Both the position numbers and the translations under genes were made by a program. From positions 2,838,936-2,902,935 of the forward strand of contig NZ_CM001514.1 in the NCBI RefSeq assembly GCF_000263715.2: a DNA stretch of 64,000 nt, given 5' to 3'. Positions 62,019 through 64,000 of the stretch are shown here, in pieces. The notes under the pieces are model-generated. The model searched no databases, had not been told where the DNA came from, and saw only the letters and a program-made list of their open reading frames with translations. Source of the DNA: Pseudomonas synxantha BG33R (GTDB taxonomy: Bacteria; Pseudomonadota; Gammaproteobacteria; Pseudomonadales; Pseudomonadaceae). Positions within the stretch are counted from its first letter, which is position 1. The number at the start of each line of letters is the position of its first letter.

Positions 62019-62900
62019 TCAGGGCATCAATGTGGCGATCAGTGCCCGAATGGTCCCCGGCAATGCCTCCAGCTCGCGCACCAGAATGCTGCGCTCGCGA
62101 ATCGCCCAAGGCTCGTCCAGCTTCACCGTCACCAACTGCATGGTGCGGCTGTGGCGCTGGGCGGCGGACTCGGGAATGATCCCGATGCCCACGCCGGCCT
62201 CGACCATCCGGCAGATCGCCTCGAAGCTCGACACCTGGATGCGCAGCGACAACTGCTTGCCCAGGCGCTCGACATGTTCGCGCAGGAAACTCAGCAGCGT
62301 GCTGCCTTCATGCAGGCCGATATGCTGGTAGGCGAGGGTTTGTTCGAGGGTGACCGAAGGCTGATCGGCCAAGGGATGCCCGACGGGCACCATCAGCACC
62401 AATTCATCCGTACTGAAATGCAGAACTTGCAAACCCGCCGCTTCCACGGGGCCGGCAATAATGCCCATGTCGCTGGTGCCATCGAGTACGCCGCGCACGA
62501 TGTCCCGAGACAGGCGCTCCTGCAGGTCGACGGTCACGCCTGGGCGCTGGGACAAAAAGCCCGCCAGCACTTCCGGCAAGAACTCGGTGACCGCCGTGGT
62601 GTTGGCGAAGATGCGGATATGCCCGGCTGAATCCACGCCGTATTGGGTGAACTCGCTTTTCAGGTAATCCACCTGACGCATGATCAATCGCGCATGGTGC
62701 AACAGGCGTTCGCCCGCCGGGGTGATCTCCACGCCACGACTGTCGCGGTACAGCAGGCGAGTATCGAGCTGACCTTCCAGGGCCTTGATCCGCGCACTGG
62801 CGGCAGCCGGCGACAGAAACGCGCGCCTGGCGCCCTGGGTCAGGCTGGGGGATTCGGCGATATGGATAAACAGGCGCAGGTCGGCGAGATCAAAGTGCAT
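62019..62900 (-). CDS. LysR-family regulator of itaconate-type operon
   Basis: A 293-residue regulator. The N-terminal helix-turn-helix covers residues 4-62 (SLTQGARRAFLSPAAASARI), and the effector domain begins near 90 (GHIRIFANTTAVTEFLPEVL). It is divergent from ich, as PA0877 is from PA0878 in P. aeruginosa, and should activate that operon with itaconate or a CoA ester as signal (inference). I chose the ATG at 62900 (MHFDLADLRLF); the longer frame is not homologous. Confidence 0.87.
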   Translation of the reverse strand: MHFDLADLRLFIHIAESPSLTQGARRAFLSPAAASARIKALEGQLDTRLLYRDSRGVEITPAGERLLHHARLIMRQVDYLKSEFTQYGVDSAGHIRIFANTTAVTEFLPEVLAGFLSQRPGVTVDLQERLSRDIVRGVLDGTSDMGIIAGPVEAAGLQVLHFSTDELVLMVPVGHPLADQPSVTLEQTLAYQHIGLHEGSTLLSFLREHVERLGKQLSLRIQVSSFEAICRMVEAGVGIGIIPESAAQRHSRTMQLVTVKLDEPWAIRERSILVRELEALPGTIRALIATLMP

Positions 62901-62936
62901 GCAAGACTCCCGGTACAGGGTGGCGGCGTTCAGCAT

Positions 62937-62951
62937 AACCGAACGCTGGTT
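62937..62951. promoter_or_regulatory. Possible LysR operator in the divergent region
   Basis: AACC-N7-GGTT, an inverted repeat within TAACCGAACGCTGGTTTA, lies in the middle of the 131-bp divergent region and fits the general LysR T-N11-A pattern. Confidence 0.45.
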
Positions 62952-63031
62952 TATTAAAATGCAAATTCTCAGAACGGGCAGTCCCTTGCATGATCGGCAG
63001 CAGACACCCACTGCCTGAGGATCTGCACCCG

Positions 63032-63850
63032 ATGAGCGCCACTGATTGGATCGGCCGAAGCGAGACCGCCCACGACCACCTGAGCCATAACCTGCTCAAG
63101 CGCATCGCCGCCACGTTCGGTGAAGGGGTGCCTGCCGACGGTGCAGCCGTACCCGCATTGTGGCAATGGTGCTTTTTCCAGGACCCGCTGCCGGAGTCGG
63201 CCCTGGGCAGCGATGGCCACCCGGCGCGCGGCGGGTTCCTGCCACCGGCCGATAACCGTAATCGCATGTGGGCCGGTGGGCGTATCGAGTTTGTGCACCC
63301 GCTGCGGGCCGGCGAGGCGGCGACCCGCGTGTCTACCATCACTCAGGTCGAAGAAAAGACCGGTCGCACCGGTTCGCTGTTGTTTGTCACGGTGCGCCAC
63401 GACTATTCCCAGGCCGGGCGCCTGGCGATCCGCGAGGAACAGGACATCGTCTATCGCGAGCCCACGCCGCCCAAACCCGGCAGCGGCGATGTTCTGGTTC
63501 GGGGCGAATGGACAGAAGCGGTGGAACCGACACCAACCCTGCTGTTCCGCTACAGCGCCGTGACCTTCAACGGCCACCGCATCCATTACGACTATCCCTA
63601 TGTCACCGCCACTGAAGGCTACAGCGGCTTGGTGGTGCATGGCCCACTGATCGCCACCTTGAGCCTGCGTGCGTTCTGCCGGGCGCACCCTGAAGCCACG
63701 CTGCGCCGTTTCATCTATCGCGGCGTGCGCCCGTTGATTGCACCGCAGCCGTTTGAAGTAGGCGGGCGCATCAGCGCAACCGGCGTCGCAGAACTTTGGG
63801 CTGGCAACGCTGAAGGTCTGGCGCAGACCGCCCAGGTGCATTTCGAATAA
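63032..63850 (+). CDS. ich: Itaconyl-CoA/mesaconyl-CoA hydratase (HTD2/MaoC-like)
   Basis: A 272-residue double hot-dog protein. The N-terminal half has GRIEFVHPLRAGEAATRVST, and the C-terminal half FNGHRIHYDYPYVTATEGYS with the catalytic His/Asp pair, followed by LVVHGPLIATL. Homologues hydrate itaconyl-CoA to citramalyl-CoA (Ich, PA0878) or act on mesaconyl-C4-CoA. The divergent LysR and following acyl-CoA dehydrogenase match the PA0877-PA0879 order of the itaconate operon. The CoA-transferase and lyase genes would lie beyond the window. Confidence 0.78.
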   Translation: MSATDWIGRSETAHDHLSHNLLKRIAATFGEGVPADGAAVPALWQWCFFQDPLPESALGSDGHPARGGFLPPADNRNRMWAGGRIEFVHPLRAGEAATRVSTITQVEEKTGRTGSLLFVTVRHDYSQAGRLAIREEQDIVYREPTPPKPGSGDVLVRGEWTEAVEPTPTLLFRYSAVTFNGHRIHYDYPYVTATEGYSGLVVHGPLIATLSLRAFCRAHPEATLRRFIYRGVRPLIAPQPFEVGGRISATGVAELWAGNAEGLAQTAQVHFE

Positions 63851-63878
63851 CCCAAGAACAACAGGCGGAGAGCCGCGC

Positions 63879-64000
63879 ATGAACCCCAATGACAACGAAG
63901 AACTCAATGCTATCCGCGAAGGCGTGCGCGCCTTGTGCGCCGAGTTCGATGCCGCCTACTGGCGCAAGATCGACGAAGACAAAGGCTTCCCCGAAGCCTT
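63879..64000 (+). CDS. Acyl-CoA dehydrogenase (5' part)
   Basis: The first 40 codons only. MNPNDNEELNAIREGVRALC and FDAAYWRKIDEDKGFPEA fit the N-terminal helices of acyl-CoA dehydrogenases. AGGCGGAG precedes the ATG. It is 28 bp after ich, in the position of PA0879. The flavin and catalytic regions are outside the window. Confidence 0.75.
   Translation, partial: MNPNDNEELNAIREGVRALCAEFDAAYWRKIDEDKGFPEA

Overview
The window is a 64 kb piece of a GC-rich Pseudomonas chromosome, most likely from the P. fluorescens complex. The reasons are the REP/REPIN repeats scattered through it, the NAD-specific 180-kDa glutamate dehydrogenase GdhB, the moxR/bat operon beside gdhB, acnB with a GTG start, and small families largely confined to pseudomonads. 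I see no rRNA, tRNA, CRISPR array, phage or autonomous insertion sequence. Family and symbol assignments are from memory of the families and from visible motifs; no database was searched.

Layout. 1-4440: fatty acyl metabolism (3' end of a FabG-type reductase, a MaoC hydratase, a thiolase, an acyl-CoA ligase). 4467-6548: a secreted M10/RTX metalloprotease with a duplicated C-terminal domain. 6928-8043: a Gfo/Idh/MocA dehydrogenase with two palindromic operators upstream. 8327-11774: a YCF48-type beta-propeller protein and an RND/MMPL exporter. 11830-16920: a 1696-residue toxin-like protein. 17211-19005: DUF5629-like protein, periplasmic gluconolactonase, small exported peptide. 19378-24844: sbcD-sbcC-gst. 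25027-31869: the moxR/DUF58/DUF4381/batA/batB-C/batD envelope operon. 32129-37832: a small acidic protein and gdhB. 37970-40843: two GntR regulators and a DctA-type symporter. 41075-48237: tag, a cupin, a MocR regulator, an SDR plus APH-like kinase pair, a hydroxyacid dehydrogenase and two small exported proteins. 48791-55901: amino-acid permease, acnB, DUF1289 protein, universal stress protein, miaE. 55857-61881: MFS transporter, then the ParR/ParS two-component system convergent with a mipB-mipA operon. 62019-64000: a LysR regulator divergent from ich and an acyl-CoA dehydrogenase, the start of an itaconate-type catabolic operon.

How the parts work together. ParRS with MipBA forms an envelope system for sensing cationic peptides; the MipB-like protein has lost the catalytic serine of its beta-lactamase fold, which suits a sensor. 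The universal stress gene has a perfect Anr/FNR box placed as a class II activator site. The acnB leader holds a 136-nt nested stem-loop that could be a cis-regulatory RNA or a small RNA.

The least ordinary feature is a 250-350 bp repeat present three times (about 19059-19305, 41772-42123, 53835-54184), each time inserted inside a REPIN. Two copies carry a 100-bp block that folds as a perfect 12-bp stem with two inner hairpins and is bounded by GCCA on both sides. The third copy lacks exactly that block and keeps a single GCCA. This looks like a small mobile element nested in another repeat, which is itself nested in a REPIN.
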